DNA of 64,000 bases from Luteimonas terrae (GCF_004358165.1 NZ_SMTG01000002.1:1116001-1180000), one strand, 5' to 3'. Numbered from the stretch's first letter, positions 9,273-17,500 are shown. Notes: a model not told the origin generated them from the letters alone. Program-made: numbers and translations.

Positions 9273-9789
9273 CCGACTGCTCCATCACGACACCGGCTGG
9301 TGCCTGCGCGCCAACCGCGCGTGCACTTCCCGCTGGATCCGCCGCTACTTCGCGACCGTCAGTCGCCTCGGCGACGGCGTGTTCTGGTATCTGCTGATGG
9401 CCGCGCTGGTACTGCTCGACGGCGTCCAGGGCGTGATGGCCGCCGCGCACATGGCGCTGACCGGCGGCATCGCGCTGCTGCTCTACAAGTCGCTCAAGCG
9501 CTGGACCAAGCGCCCGCGACCCTTCGCCGCCGACGGTCGCATCCGCGCCTGGGTCGCACCGCTCGACGAGTTCAGTTTCCCGTCCGGCCACACGCTGCAC
9601 GCGGTGTCGTTCTCGATCGTCGCGGTGGCCTGGTATCCGACACTGGCCGGCGTGCTGGTGCCGTTCGCAGCGAGTGTCGCGGCCTCGCGTGTGGTGCTGG
9701 GGCTGCACTATCCCAGCGATGTACTGGCGGCCACAGCAATCGGCAGCGGGCTCGGTGCCACGTCGCTGTGGGTGGTGGGGATCATCTGA
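9253..9789 (+). CDS. PAP2-family membrane phosphatase
   Basis: Integral membrane phosphatase of the PAP2 superfamily (phosphatidate or prenyl-pyrophosphate type). The 178-residue product carries all three signature motifs: K-x6-RP (KRWTKRPRP), PSGH, and SR-x5-H-x3-D (SRVVLGLHYPSD), with hydrophobic helices between them. I prefer ATG 9253 because GAGG lies 6 bases upstream; in-frame ATGs at 9238 and 9247 are also possible. It overlaps the glycosyltransferase gene by 20 bases, so the two are translationally coupled. Likely role by context: phosphatidate to diacylglycerol, feeding glycolipid synthesis. Undecaprenyl-pyrophosphate recycling cannot be excluded. Confidence 0.85.
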   Translation: MHATPRSRLLHHDTGWCLRANRACTSRWIRRYFATVSRLGDGVFWYLLMAALVLLDGVQGVMAAAHMALTGGIALLLYKSLKRWTKRPRPFAADGRIRAWVAPLDEFSFPSGHTLHAVSFSIVAVAWYPTLAGVLVPFAASVAASRVVLGLHYPSDVLAATAIGSGLGATSLWVVGII

Positions 9790-9893
9790 TCCTGCGCGAC
9801 GCCCGATACCGAGGGACGATATTTCGGTCTGTTTGCCCCGGAACTCGGCTTCGGAGACGGCGTTGCGCCGTCCGGGGGTTACTCCTCGGCTCG

Positions 9894-9941
9894 GTCAGGC
9901 ATCCATGCCTGACTCGCCGCCGCGGGCCATCCATGGTCCGC
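9894..9941 (+). repeat. REP-like double hairpin, copy 1
   Basis: Two adjacent stem-loops with the same loop: GTCAGGC-ATCCAT-GCCTGAC (9894-9913) and GCGGGCC-ATCCAT-GGTCCGC (9922-9941, one G-T pair). Preceded by CTCGG and separated by a short GC-rich spacer. Copy 2 lies about 140 bases away in reverse orientation. Confidence 0.7.
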
Positions 9942-10080
9942 TCTACGCAACCCCCTGCCGGCACAATGCGCTGCGGCTTCAAGTTCGCGACTCTTTCAAG
10001 CAGGCGATGCGCTTGTTCCGGATGAAGGCACGATCTGAAAGTGGGAGGCAGCGGACTGGCGGCCGGTGGCCGCGCCGAGC

Positions 10081-10125
10081 GCGCCAGGGATGGCGCGCGC
10101 CCGAGTCAAGGCAGGATGCCTTGAC
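10081..10125 (-). repeat. REP-like double hairpin, copy 2 (inverted)
   Basis: GCGCC-AGGGAT-GGCGC (10081-10096) and GTCAAGGC-AGGAT-GCCTTGAC (10105-10125). Read on the minus strand, this gives CCTCGGTCAAGGCATCC followed by a second hairpin with an ATCCCT loop, which aligns with copy 1. Two inverted copies flanking about 140 bases resemble a BIME-type arrangement. Confidence 0.7.
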
Positions 10126-10191
10126 CGAGGGATAAGCGGCTTCCGGCCGGCAGGCCGATGCCCTTCCGGAGTCGGCTCTGCCTGCGGACCG

Positions 10192-11076
10192 TCAGTCCAA
10201 AGGCGACAACACCGCCCGCACCAGTGCCGGCCGCGTCTGCGCCGCCCAATCGCGATCGTTTTCGACCTGCGCGCCCGCACGCGCGGACTCCAGTGCCTGG
10301 ACATCGATATCGGCGATCGCCCACACATCGGTGTCGCCGCTGTCGACCAGCACACCGTCGGCCGGGAATCCCACGTCCATCGGTGCGAACAGACCGGCGG
10401 TGCCGGTGTTGACGTCGAGGATCGGCGTCCACGGTGCCTCGCCCGCGGTCACCGACTGCGCGACGAAACAGCGGTTCTCCAGCGCGCGCGCCAGACATCC
10501 CGTGCGCACACGCGTTGCCCCCGCCGCGGTGTCGGTGCAGCTGGGCACCAGCAACAGGCGCGCACCGGCCTCCCATTGCGTGCGGACCGGCAGCGGGAAC
10601 TCGATGTCGTAGCAGATCGCGATGCCGGCACGCACGCCGCCGAGGTCGAACACCTTCAGCGCGTCGCCCGGCTCGATCACCCCGGTCTTCTTCTCGAAAC
10701 CGGTCAGCTGCAGCTTGTCCTGCCAGCCGTGGCCACCATCGGGCGAGAACAGATCGCTGCGGTTGCGATACCGCCCGCCACCGACGTCGACGAGAAACGA
10801 TCCGGCAACGATGTGCAGTCCGGTGTCGCGGGCGATGCCGGCGAACAGCGCCAGCCATGCCTCGCGGTAGGTCTGCACGGCCGCGAGCGAGGCGAGCGTG
10901 TCGCCGCGCACGCCATCGTCGAAGGTCGCGGCGAGTTCCAGCGCGAGGTACTCCGGCAGCACCGCGACCCGCGCGCCCTGCCCGGCGGCGTCGCCGAGCA
11001 GGCGCCGCTGGTGGGCAGCGAAGGCGTCGAAGTCCGGCGGCATGCCGATCGCGTAGCGCGCCGCGGCGACCCTCAT
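10192..11076 (-). CDS. Carbon-nitrogen hydrolase (nitrilase superfamily)
   Basis: Amidase-type hydrolase acting on non-peptide C-N bonds; substrate unknown. The 294-residue product has the Glu-Lys-Cys catalytic set: Glu in VLPEYLALEL, Lys in WQDKLQLTGFEK, and Cys in IAICYDIEFP. Length and motif order are normal for the family. The start overlaps the stop of the upstream GNAT gene (ATGA), so the pair is co-translated. No signal peptide, so cytoplasmic. The pairing suggests both act on the same metabolite, but nothing in the sequence identifies it. Confidence 0.85.
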   Translation of the reverse strand: MRVAAARYAIGMPPDFDAFAAHQRRLLGDAAGQGARVAVLPEYLALELAATFDDGVRGDTLASLAAVQTYREAWLALFAGIARDTGLHIVAGSFLVDVGGGRYRNRSDLFSPDGGHGWQDKLQLTGFEKKTGVIEPGDALKVFDLGGVRAGIAICYDIEFPLPVRTQWEAGARLLLVPSCTDTAAGATRVRTGCLARALENRCFVAQSVTAGEAPWTPILDVNTGTAGLFAPMDVGFPADGVLVDSGDTDVWAIADIDVQALESARAGAQVENDRDWAAQTRPALVRAVLSPLD

Positions 11077-11681
11077 GCCGCAGCCTCCAGCGGGCGCGTC
11101 CAGAACGTCAGCGGGTGCAGTACCTCGCCGGCGTCGACTTCGTGCCAGCGCAACAGCATCGTCATGCCCGGCTGCCGCACGTAACCGCGCTTGTGCCAGA
11201 AGACATCGTTGTCGCGATGATCCTGTGGGCGACGCGGATCATCCCGCGCACGATCGACCGCCGCGAACGCGGTCAGATCGAAGTCGCCCAGTGCGCGCGC
11301 ATGCGCCTCGCGCAGATCGAAGAAGCGATGACCGAGGCCGTGGCCGCGCCAGTGCGGCAGCAGCACCGACTCGCCGAAATAGAACACGCGGTCGACGGCG
11401 ACGTCCTGATCGACGAACGGTGCCTGGAATGCGGCGTCCTCGTCGGCCAGCGGCAGGCCGGTCGAGGCGCCGACGACGGTGTCGTCGTCGAAGGCCAGCA
11501 CGAACACGCTGCGCGGCGAGCGCGCATAGGTCTGCAGATAATCGCGTTCGTAAGCGGCGTCGCCGGCGTAGAGGTAGGGCCAGTCGCGGAACACCGTCAT
11601 GCGCAGCTGCGCGACGGATTCGAGCCAGGGCTGGATCGCGGCGCCGGCCAGCGCGCGCACGGTGGGGGTCTGCACGGTCAT
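11073..11681 (-). CDS. GNAT-family N-acetyltransferase
   Basis: The 202-residue product has a GNAT fold: an N-terminal helix, the FVLAFDDDTVVGAST strand, and an acetyl-CoA loop in LLPHWRGHGLGHRFFDLRE (a variant of R/Q-x-x-G-x-G/A). A C-terminal aromatic region follows. Substrate unknown. The start is the ATG at 11681; reading frames upstream lack a credible start. AAGACT lies 6 bases before the ATG and could be a weak leaderless -10. It is the first gene of a two-gene unit with the nitrilase-family gene, which it overlaps by 4 bases. Confidence 0.8.
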   Translation of the reverse strand: MTVQTPTVRALAGAAIQPWLESVAQLRMTVFRDWPYLYAGDAAYERDYLQTYARSPRSVFVLAFDDDTVVGASTGLPLADEDAAFQAPFVDQDVAVDRVFYFGESVLLPHWRGHGLGHRFFDLREAHARALGDFDLTAFAAVDRARDDPRRPQDHRDNDVFWHKRGYVRQPGMTMLLRWHEVDAGEVLHPLTFWTRPLEAAA

Positions 11682-11885
11682 GCATCCAGTCTTGCATGCG
11701 TGTCGTGGCGCTCGCGTCGCGGAAGCGGAACGCAGCGTGGCCGCGGCACGCGGAAACGCCCTGCCTTTTTGCTCGCGTGCGGGACGGGTGGGATAGCGCC
11801 GACTCGCCCTGGAAACCGGCAGCAAGGGACCGGCCAGTATCCGGACCCGGCCATCGTCCTGCGCTGACGGTCCGCCCCCACCCAA

Positions 11886-11908
11886 CCCTCCCCCGCTTGC
11901 GGGGAGGG
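11886..11908. repeat. GC-rich palindrome downstream of creD
   Basis: CCCTCCCC / GGGGAGGG, perfect 8-bp stem with loop CGCTTGC, flanked by weaker outer pairing (TCCGC at about 11872 with GCGGA at about 11916). It lies in the 269-base gap between creD and the GNAT gene, both leftward. No T tract follows. It is probably a dispersed palindrome that may act as an mRNA 3' end. The rest of the gap shows nothing recognisable. Confidence 0.5.
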
Positions 11909-11950
11909 CTTGAAGCGGAGCCGCGCATCAAGTGCCCGCGACAACGTCCG

Positions 11951-13330
11951 TCAGTGCTTCGGCAACGGCGGCGGCACGGCGGCCGGTGTGGCGCCCACCT
12001 GGTACCAGTCGACGTGACGCGTGACCAGCATGATCGCGGCCAGACAGACGAAGAGCAGGCCGGCGCCCAGCACCAGCGCGTTGTCCTCCGACACCAGCAG
12101 CCCGTACAGCGCGGCGTACAGCAACCCCAGGCCGGCGGCGAAGCCGAGTCCGCGCAGCCGGCTGCGCAGTACCGCACTCAGGTACACGCCGATCAGACCG
12201 ATGCAGGCGATGCTGCCGGCGAGATAGGCGTACGCGAACGCGATGTGCTCCGACAGGCCCAGCAGCAGCAGGAAGAAAATCGCCAACGCCAGCCCTACCA
12301 GACCGTACTGGATCGGGTGGATGCGCAGACCGCGCAGCATCTCGAACATGAAGAACGCGGTGAAGGTCAGCAGCACGAAGACGATGCCGTACTTGCTGGC
12401 GCGGTCGGCGCGCGTGTAGGCGTCGACCGGGTCGACCAGCGAAATCCCCAGCACGTCGATGCCGATGTCGCCCTGCTCGCGCAGCAGGGCGGCGGTCCGG
12501 CTGTCGGCGCGCGTGCCGTTGCGGTACTGCAGCTGGGCATCGCTGGCCAGCGACGAGATCGCCCACTCGGCATCGAAGCCGTCCTGGCGGACGTCGCGCG
12601 TGCGCGGCAGGAAGCGGCCGTTGAACTGCGGGTGCGGCCAGGCCGAGCGCAGCGTCACCCGGTTCTCGTCGGCCAGCGGCACCACTGCCAGGGTTTCGGC
12701 ACCGGTGAGCTCGAAATCCACGACCGTGCGCAGACGCAGCGGTGCGCCGGCGATCAACGGCCGGTCCAGCGTGGCGTGCAGACCGCTGCCGCCTTCGCCG
12801 CCCGCGCCCTGCGCCAGCGCGACCGTTGCCCCGTCGATGCGCAGCCGTGGCGTGCCCCGCAGACCCCGCACGTCGGCAATGGCGTAGCTGATCCACGGCG
12901 TACCGATGCGACGCGGGGAGTCGCCCTCGCCGTCGGCGGGAATGCGCACGTCGAAGTCGGCAGACAACTGTCCGCCCAGCGCGTACATGCGCACGTCGTG
13001 CAAGCCGAGCTGGCGCAGGTAGGGCGTCAGCGTGCCGGTCATGTCCATGACCTTCGGGAAGAACGTCCAGTGGCCGCTGCGATCGCGCCAGACGCGACCG
13101 GTGACCCGGCCTTCGGCATCGGTCTGCTCGACTTCCACGCGCTCGGTGTACGGCACGATCAGCACCGGCGCGCCCAGCGACTGCGCACCGGCCTCACTCG
13201 ACGCGATCCGCGCGACGGCGGCCTCGCGGTGCTGTTCGCGGTCCTGGATGACCGCGCGGATCAGGACCAGGGGAATCAGGATCGCCAGGCTCAACCCGGC
13301 GACGATCAGGATCTTCAGCATCAGTCGCAT
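11951..13330 (-). CDS. creD: Inner membrane protein CreD
   Basis: Membrane protein of the CreBC regulon, linked in Pseudomonas, Aeromonas and Stenotrophomonas to envelope integrity and beta-lactam response; biochemical role unknown. The 459-residue product has an N-terminal membrane helix (about 5-25), a large periplasmic domain (LIVPYTERVEV, ALGGQLSADFDVRIP, WISYAIADVRG), and five or so C-terminal helices (about 310-450), the standard CreD layout. The start at 13330 has GGAG 8 bases upstream. It follows creC by 85 bases, and a Cre-tag-like repeat sits in that gap. Confidence 0.92.
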   Translation of the reverse strand: MRLMLKILIVAGLSLAILIPLVLIRAVIQDREQHREAAVARIASSEAGAQSLGAPVLIVPYTERVEVEQTDAEGRVTGRVWRDRSGHWTFFPKVMDMTGTLTPYLRQLGLHDVRMYALGGQLSADFDVRIPADGEGDSPRRIGTPWISYAIADVRGLRGTPRLRIDGATVALAQGAGGEGGSGLHATLDRPLIAGAPLRLRTVVDFELTGAETLAVVPLADENRVTLRSAWPHPQFNGRFLPRTRDVRQDGFDAEWAISSLASDAQLQYRNGTRADSRTAALLREQGDIGIDVLGISLVDPVDAYTRADRASKYGIVFVLLTFTAFFMFEMLRGLRIHPIQYGLVGLALAIFFLLLLGLSEHIAFAYAYLAGSIACIGLIGVYLSAVLRSRLRGLGFAAGLGLLYAALYGLLVSEDNALVLGAGLLFVCLAAIMLVTRHVDWYQVGATPAAVPPPLPKH

Positions 13331-13396
13331 CGCGACACTCCTTGCATTGGGTGCGCGCAGGCTGCGCCCGGTCGATGGCGACAGGCGGTGGGCTGT

Positions 13397-13412
13397 GTGA
13401 AGCGGGGAAGAA
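13397..13412 (-). promoter_or_regulatory. Cre-tag-like CreB binding site before creD
   Basis: On the minus strand, TTCTT-CCCCGC-TTCAC: two half-sites with a 6-base spacer, matching the known CreB tag TTCAC-N6-TTCAC except for two bases in the upstream half. It lies 67 bases before the creD start, the expected place for the tag in creD promoters. Confidence 0.6.
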
Positions 13413-13415
13413 GTC

Positions 13416-14846
13416 TCAGCCGGCAGGCGCCAGCGGCAGCTCGAGCGTGGCGAGCGTCCCGCCACCGTCGCGGTTCTCGAGCCGCACGTCGCCACCGTGC
13501 AGCGTCGCGACCTCCGCGGCGAAGGCAAGACCGAGACCGCTGCTGCGACTGCGCCCACCGGGCCGTGGCAGCGAGTAGAAACGCTCGAACACCCGCGGCA
13601 GGGCGTAGTCCGGAATCCCCGGGCCGCGGTCGGCGACGGCGATGCGCAGCCGATCGGCGGTCACGCTGACGGACACGTCGACCGTGCCACCCGGCGGCGA
13701 GAAGTCGCAGGCGTTGTCGACCAGATTCGACAGCAACTGGCGCAGCAGGAAGACATCGCCGCGCGTACGGGGCACCGGGATGTCCGACGCCTGCCGGACG
13801 CGTACCGCCACGTCGCGATCCGCAAAGGGCGCGACCGCCGCGTCGACCAGCGTCGCCACGTCGATGTCGGCCGGGTCCTCGATCCGCTGGCGATGTTCGA
13901 CCGCGGCCAGCGCCAGCAGCTTGTCGATCATCTGCGCCATGCGCTCGCTCTGCTCGCGCACGCTGGCCGCGAAACGCGCGCGGTCGGCCTCGGGCAATGG
14001 CGCCTCCAGCAGTTCGGACGCGCTGCGCACGGCCGCCAGCGGCGCCTTGAGTTCGTGGGTCAGCGCGTGCACGTACCGCTCGACGTACTGCTTGCCTTCG
14101 AGGCGCTCGCGCATCGTTTCCAGCGCGCGGCCCAGATCGCCGAACTCGCCGGCCGCGCGCGGCAGCGTCGCGCGTTCGCCGGCCGTGACCTTGTCGGCAT
14201 AGCGGCGCAGACCGCCGAGCTGCCGCGACAGCCACCACGCGGCCAGCAGTCCGACCGCCAGCGCCGTGCCCAGCAGCACGAACCCCCAGCGCAGGATCGT
14301 GCGCTCGCTGCGCGCGATGAACGGCGCGATCGCGCTGTTGGGCTTGGCGACGGTCAGTACGCCGACGATGCGGTTGCCGTCGCGGATCGGTGCGGCGACG
14401 TGCATCACCGACGTGCCGTCGTCGGCCGGGTCGCTGCGCGTGGAGCGCGCGCCGTAACGGCCGCGCAAGGTGAGGTAGACATCGTTCCAGCGCGAGAAGT
14501 CGCGGCCGCGATCGCGTCCCGACGAGTCGAACACCACCGTCCCGGCGGCGTCAGTCACGTAGACCCGGTAGTCGGCCTGCGCCTTGCGAAAGCCCCAGAT
14601 GCTGGCGTCGATGGTGCGCTCGCGCAGGGCCCGCACGCGCGTGGCGAAGCGACCGTCGTCGATGCGGCCGGCGAGAAAGTCGTCGGTCGCCAGTTCCGCA
14701 AGCACGTTGGCGGTGTCGGCCAGCGTGTCTTCCATCGCCTGGCGCACGCCCGGCTTGATCTCCTGGGTGAAGACGCGCATCAGCAGGAATGCCGCCAGTG
14801 CGACGATCAGGAAGTAGCCCAGCAGGATGCGCAGGCCGATGCGCAC
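13416..14846 (-). CDS. creC: Sensor histidine kinase CreC
   Basis: Membrane sensor kinase partner of CreB. The 476-residue product has two membrane helices (about 5-25 and 185-205) flanking a periplasmic sensor domain. These are followed by HAMP, a HisKA box with LTHELKAPLAAV, an N box (LLSNLVDNACDFSPP) and a G box (ADRGPGIPDYAL, SSGLGLAFA). The most likely start is GTG 14846, one base after the creB stop, giving the opening VRIGLRILLGYF. Frames further upstream only read into creB. Gene order creB-creC-creD is the classical one. Confidence 0.9.
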   Translation of the reverse strand: MRIGLRILLGYFLIVALAAFLLMRVFTQEIKPGVRQAMEDTLADTANVLAELATDDFLAGRIDDGRFATRVRALRERTIDASIWGFRKAQADYRVYVTDAAGTVVFDSSGRDRGRDFSRWNDVYLTLRGRYGARSTRSDPADDGTSVMHVAAPIRDGNRIVGVLTVAKPNSAIAPFIARSERTILRWGFVLLGTALAVGLLAAWWLSRQLGGLRRYADKVTAGERATLPRAAGEFGDLGRALETMRERLEGKQYVERYVHALTHELKAPLAAVRSASELLEAPLPEADRARFAASVREQSERMAQMIDKLLALAAVEHRQRIEDPADIDVATLVDAAVAPFADRDVAVRVRQASDIPVPRTRGDVFLLRQLLSNLVDNACDFSPPGGTVDVSVSVTADRLRIAVADRGPGIPDYALPRVFERFYSLPRPGGRSRSSGLGLAFAAEVATLHGGDVRLENRDGGGTLATLELPLAPAG

Positions 14847-14847
14847 G

Positions 14848-15525
14848 TCAGTCGAGATCCAGCGAATAGCCGATGCCACGATGCGTGCGCAGGGGATCGC
14901 GATCCGGCGCGACCGCGCGCAGCTTGCCGCGCACGGTCTTGACGTGGGTGTCGACGGTGCGGTCGCCACTGTCGAGCGCATCGCCCCAGACGCGGTCCAT
15001 CAGCTGCGCCCGCGTCAGCACGGCGCCGGGCCGGGCCAGCAGCGCCGCCAGCAGACCGTATTCGTAACGGGTGAGATCGAGCATCTGGCCGTGATAGCGG
15101 ATGCGCCGGCCCTCGATGTCGTGCTCGAACGCACCGCCGCCCGGCGCCGGGTCGGCGGCGACCGGCGTCCCCCGGCGCAACGCCACGCGCACCCGGGCCA
15201 GCAGTTCGCGCAGCGAGAAGGGCTTGGCGATGTAGTCGTCGGCGCCGAGGTCGAAGCCGAGCACGCGTTCGGCTTCCGATGCCTGCGCGGTGAGAAACAC
15301 CACCGGCAACGGCGCGCGCCGGCGCAGCTCACCGCACAACGCGAAGCCGCTGATGTCCGGCAGGCCGACATCGAGAATCGCCAGATCGAAGCGCTGCGAC
15401 CCGACGGCCTGCAGCGCGCTGCCGCCGTCGAGGCAATGCAGCACTGCATGCCCTTCGGCGCGCAGCGCATAGGCCACGGTGTCGGCGATCGCGGTCTCGT
15501 CCTCGACCAGCAGGATGTGGCTCAT
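14848..15525 (-). CDS. creB: Response regulator CreB
   Basis: OmpR-family transcription factor that binds Cre tags. From ATG 15525 the product is 225 residues, opening SHILLVEDETAIADTV. A TTG four codons earlier is also open. The receiver has the acidic VEDE, the acceptor Asp in ILDVGLPDISG, and the Lys in YIAKPFSLREL. The winged-helix C-terminal domain ends THRGIGYSLDLD. It is the first gene of creBCD; the 260-base region upstream is shared with the divergent rlmJ. No obvious Shine-Dalgarno. Confidence 0.9.
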   Translation of the reverse strand: MSHILLVEDETAIADTVAYALRAEGHAVLHCLDGGSALQAVGSQRFDLAILDVGLPDISGFALCGELRRRAPLPVVFLTAQASEAERVLGFDLGADDYIAKPFSLRELLARVRVALRRGTPVAADPAPGGGAFEHDIEGRRIRYHGQMLDLTRYEYGLLAALLARPGAVLTRAQLMDRVWGDALDSGDRTVDTHVKTVRGKLRAVAPDRDPLRTHRGIGYSLDLD

Positions 15526-15772
15526 GTGCGCGCGCAATGGGGGTCGCCGGAATGCTAACCCGCGGGACGCGCTTCGCCTTGCACCCGCCGTGTGCCGCGG
15601 TCTCGCGCTCTCTCCGGTGCCCGCGTCCCGTCGCGCAGTGCGCGCTAGAAAACCACTGTGCCGCCGCTGGCGGCCGGGTGACGACCGGCAAATTCGCTTT
15701 GTGCCTTAGGCACTTGGGACGGTGACGACGTGGCATACGCGAATGCGCCCCGCGCCCGGCGCGCCGTCCCGC

Positions 15773-15778
15773 TACGCT
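15773..15778 (+). promoter_or_regulatory. Candidate -10 for leaderless rlmJ
   Basis: TACGCT ends 7 bases before the rlmJ ATG, with no Shine-Dalgarno sequence in between. The rest of the creB/rlmJ divergent region (15526-15785) shows a perfect dyad GTGCC-TTA-GGCAC at 15701-15713 of unknown role and nothing else I can name. Confidence 0.35.
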
Positions 15779-15785
15779 GTGCACG

Positions 15786-16643
15786 ATGAACTACCAGCAC
15801 GCCTTCCATGCCGGCAACCACGCCGACGTTCTCAAGCACGTGGTGCTGCTCGCGATCTGCGACGCGCTGACCGCCAAGCCCGCCGCCTGTTTCGCGCTCG
15901 ACACCCATGCCGGTGCCGGCCTGTACCGGCTGCAGGACGCCCGCGCGCGGCGCACCGCCGAGGCCGACGACGGCATCAGCCTGCTGCTGGCCAGCGCGCC
16001 GCGCCAGCCGCTGGTCGCGCGCTATCTCGATGCGGTCAAGGCCTGCCGCGCCCTCCACGGCGCCGACGCCTATCCGGGCTCGCCGTGGTTGCTGGCGCAT
16101 GCGCTGCGCGAACAGGACCGTATCGCCTGCTGCGAAACCGAATCTGCCGTGGCCGGCGCCCTGCGCCACGCGATGGGCGGCGATGCCCGCGTCGCCGTAC
16201 ACGCCACCGACGGCTACGCGGCGATGAAGGCGCTGCTGCCACCCAGGCACGGTGGGCAGCGGCTCAATCGTGGGCTGGTCCTGATCGACCCGCCCTACGA
16301 GGCGCAGATCGCCGAGTTCGACACCGCCTTCTACGCGATGCGCGACGCGCTGGCGCGCTGGCCGCAGGGCATCCAGATGCTGTGGTATCCGGTCAAGCAG
16401 CGCCGCACGCTCACACCTTTTATGCGGCAAGCGGCGAAGCTGCAGACCAAGGCCACGCTGGTCGTCGAACTGCTGGTCCGGGCCGACGATTCGCCGCTGC
16501 GCATGAACGGCAGCGGCCTGCTGATCCTCGACCCGCCATGGCAACTGGCGACTGCGTTGGCGCCGGCGCTCGAAGCCCTCCGCGGTGCCCTGGGCGAGAC
16601 TGGCGCCGACACCCGGCTGCACTGGATCCGCGAGCCCGCCTGA
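15786..16643 (+). CDS. rlmJ: 23S rRNA (adenine-2030-N6)-methyltransferase RlmJ
   Basis: Methylates A2030 (E. coli numbering) of free 23S rRNA using S-adenosylmethionine. The 285-residue product has the family opening MNYQHAFHAGNHADVLKH, the SAM-binding region around ALDTHAGAGLY, and the N6-methyltransferase catalytic motif DPPYE (LIDPPYEAQIAEFD). The C-terminal segment GLLILDPPWQL is also typical. Length matches E. coli YhiR/RlmJ. Stand-alone gene, probably transcribed leaderless. Confidence 0.93.
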   Translation: MNYQHAFHAGNHADVLKHVVLLAICDALTAKPAACFALDTHAGAGLYRLQDARARRTAEADDGISLLLASAPRQPLVARYLDAVKACRALHGADAYPGSPWLLAHALREQDRIACCETESAVAGALRHAMGGDARVAVHATDGYAAMKALLPPRHGGQRLNRGLVLIDPPYEAQIAEFDTAFYAMRDALARWPQGIQMLWYPVKQRRTLTPFMRQAAKLQTKATLVVELLVRADDSPLRMNGSGLLILDPPWQLATALAPALEALRGALGETGADTRLHWIREPA

Positions 16644-16701
16644 ACCGCGCGCTGCGAACAGGGGGATGAATACGGAAATCGTCCGAATCTGGCGGCGATC
16701 C

Positions 16702-16716
16702 TTCACGGTTCGTGAA
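16702..16716. promoter_or_regulatory. Inverted repeat TTCACGGTTCGTGAA upstream of a GNAT gene
   Basis: TTCAC and GTGAA arms around a 5-base centre, 49 bases before the next start codon. It is AT-richer than its surroundings. It resembles a dimeric regulator site, but I cannot name the regulator. Confidence 0.4.
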
Positions 16717-16765
16717 TAGACGCTCCGGGTAAGGTCGTTGCACTCCGTACGAAACGCGAATCTCG

Positions 16766-17341
16766 ATGACTGCACGCAACCGACTTCCCCCGTGGCACGA
16801 GGAAATCCGCCTCGCCAATGGTCGACAGGTGCTGATCCGTCCCATTCGTCCCGCCGATGCCGAGCCGCTGCGGGCGGCCTTCGCGCTGCTCGAACCCGAC
16901 GAGGTCCGCCAGCGCTTCCTGTATGCGAAGACCGAACTCTCCCCGGAGACGGCCAACCGCCTGACCCAGCCCAACCCGAAGTCCGAGTTCGTGCTGGTCG
17001 CTGCCGAGCCCTATACACCCGGTGACGCGCTGGTTGGCGCCGTGGCCCGCGCGGCGGTGCTGCCCGGCACGCGCCAGGCCGAGTTCCACATCCTCGTCAG
17101 CCACTATGTGGCCGGCATGGGCCTGGGGCGGCACATGCTGCGCAGGCTGGTGCGCTGGGCCAAGGGCAAGCGCCTGGAGCGGATCTTCGGTGACGTGCTG
17201 GAAGAGAACGAGCCCATGCTCGCGCTCGCCAAGTCATTGAGTTTCCAGCAGCAGGCCGTGGAAGCGCCGGGCATGGTGCGGGTCTCGCTGGAACTCAAAA
17301 AGCAGATCGTCGACACCACGCCGAACGTCCGCCTCGGCTGA
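16766..17341 (+). CDS. GNAT-family N-acetyltransferase
   Basis: The 191-residue product opens with IRLANGRQVLIRPIRPADAEPL, then a central sheet and the acetyl-CoA loop in VSHYVAGMGLGRHMLRRLVRWAKGK. This is the layout of the GNAT domain in protein-lysine acetyltransferases of the Pat type, but without the acyl-CoA synthetase-like half. Substrate unknown; protein or small-molecule acetylation are both possible. Start ATG 16766 is the only good candidate. A palindrome 49 bases upstream may control it. It is 160 bases before mfd, in the same direction. Confidence 0.82.
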   Translation: MTARNRLPPWHEEIRLANGRQVLIRPIRPADAEPLRAAFALLEPDEVRQRFLYAKTELSPETANRLTQPNPKSEFVLVAAEPYTPGDALVGAVARAAVLPGTRQAEFHILVSHYVAGMGLGRHMLRRLVRWAKGKRLERIFGDVLEENEPMLALAKSLSFQQQAVEAPGMVRVSLELKKQIVDTTPNVRLG

Positions 17342-17500
17342 TCCCGCATCGACACCGGGTGTCGCGCGTCTGCGCGCCACCTGCAGCCGCCGTCGCAGGC
17401 CCTGCGACGCGGTCGTCTAAACTTCACAGCCTGATCCGCGCCGGCCGCTTGGCTTTCGGCGCTTTCGTCGTTTTGTGCTCCGCTTTCCACGGAAATCCGC

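Larger units (their letters stand above)
9790..10191. other. 402-base gap filled with palindromes, no gene
   Basis: Lies between the ends of two convergent genes. No reading frame here looks coding. It holds a 7-bp dyad (GACGGCG/CGCCGTC, 9856-9872) and two REP-like elements in opposite orientation, listed separately. Further short dyads near 10140-10180 (CTTCCGG...CCGGAG) may belong to the same structure. Confidence 0.7.

Noticed and set aside
9790..10191. Small coding genes in the 9.8-10.2 kb gap
   Set aside because: All open frames there cross the palindromic repeats, lack ribosome sites and have no recognisable motif.
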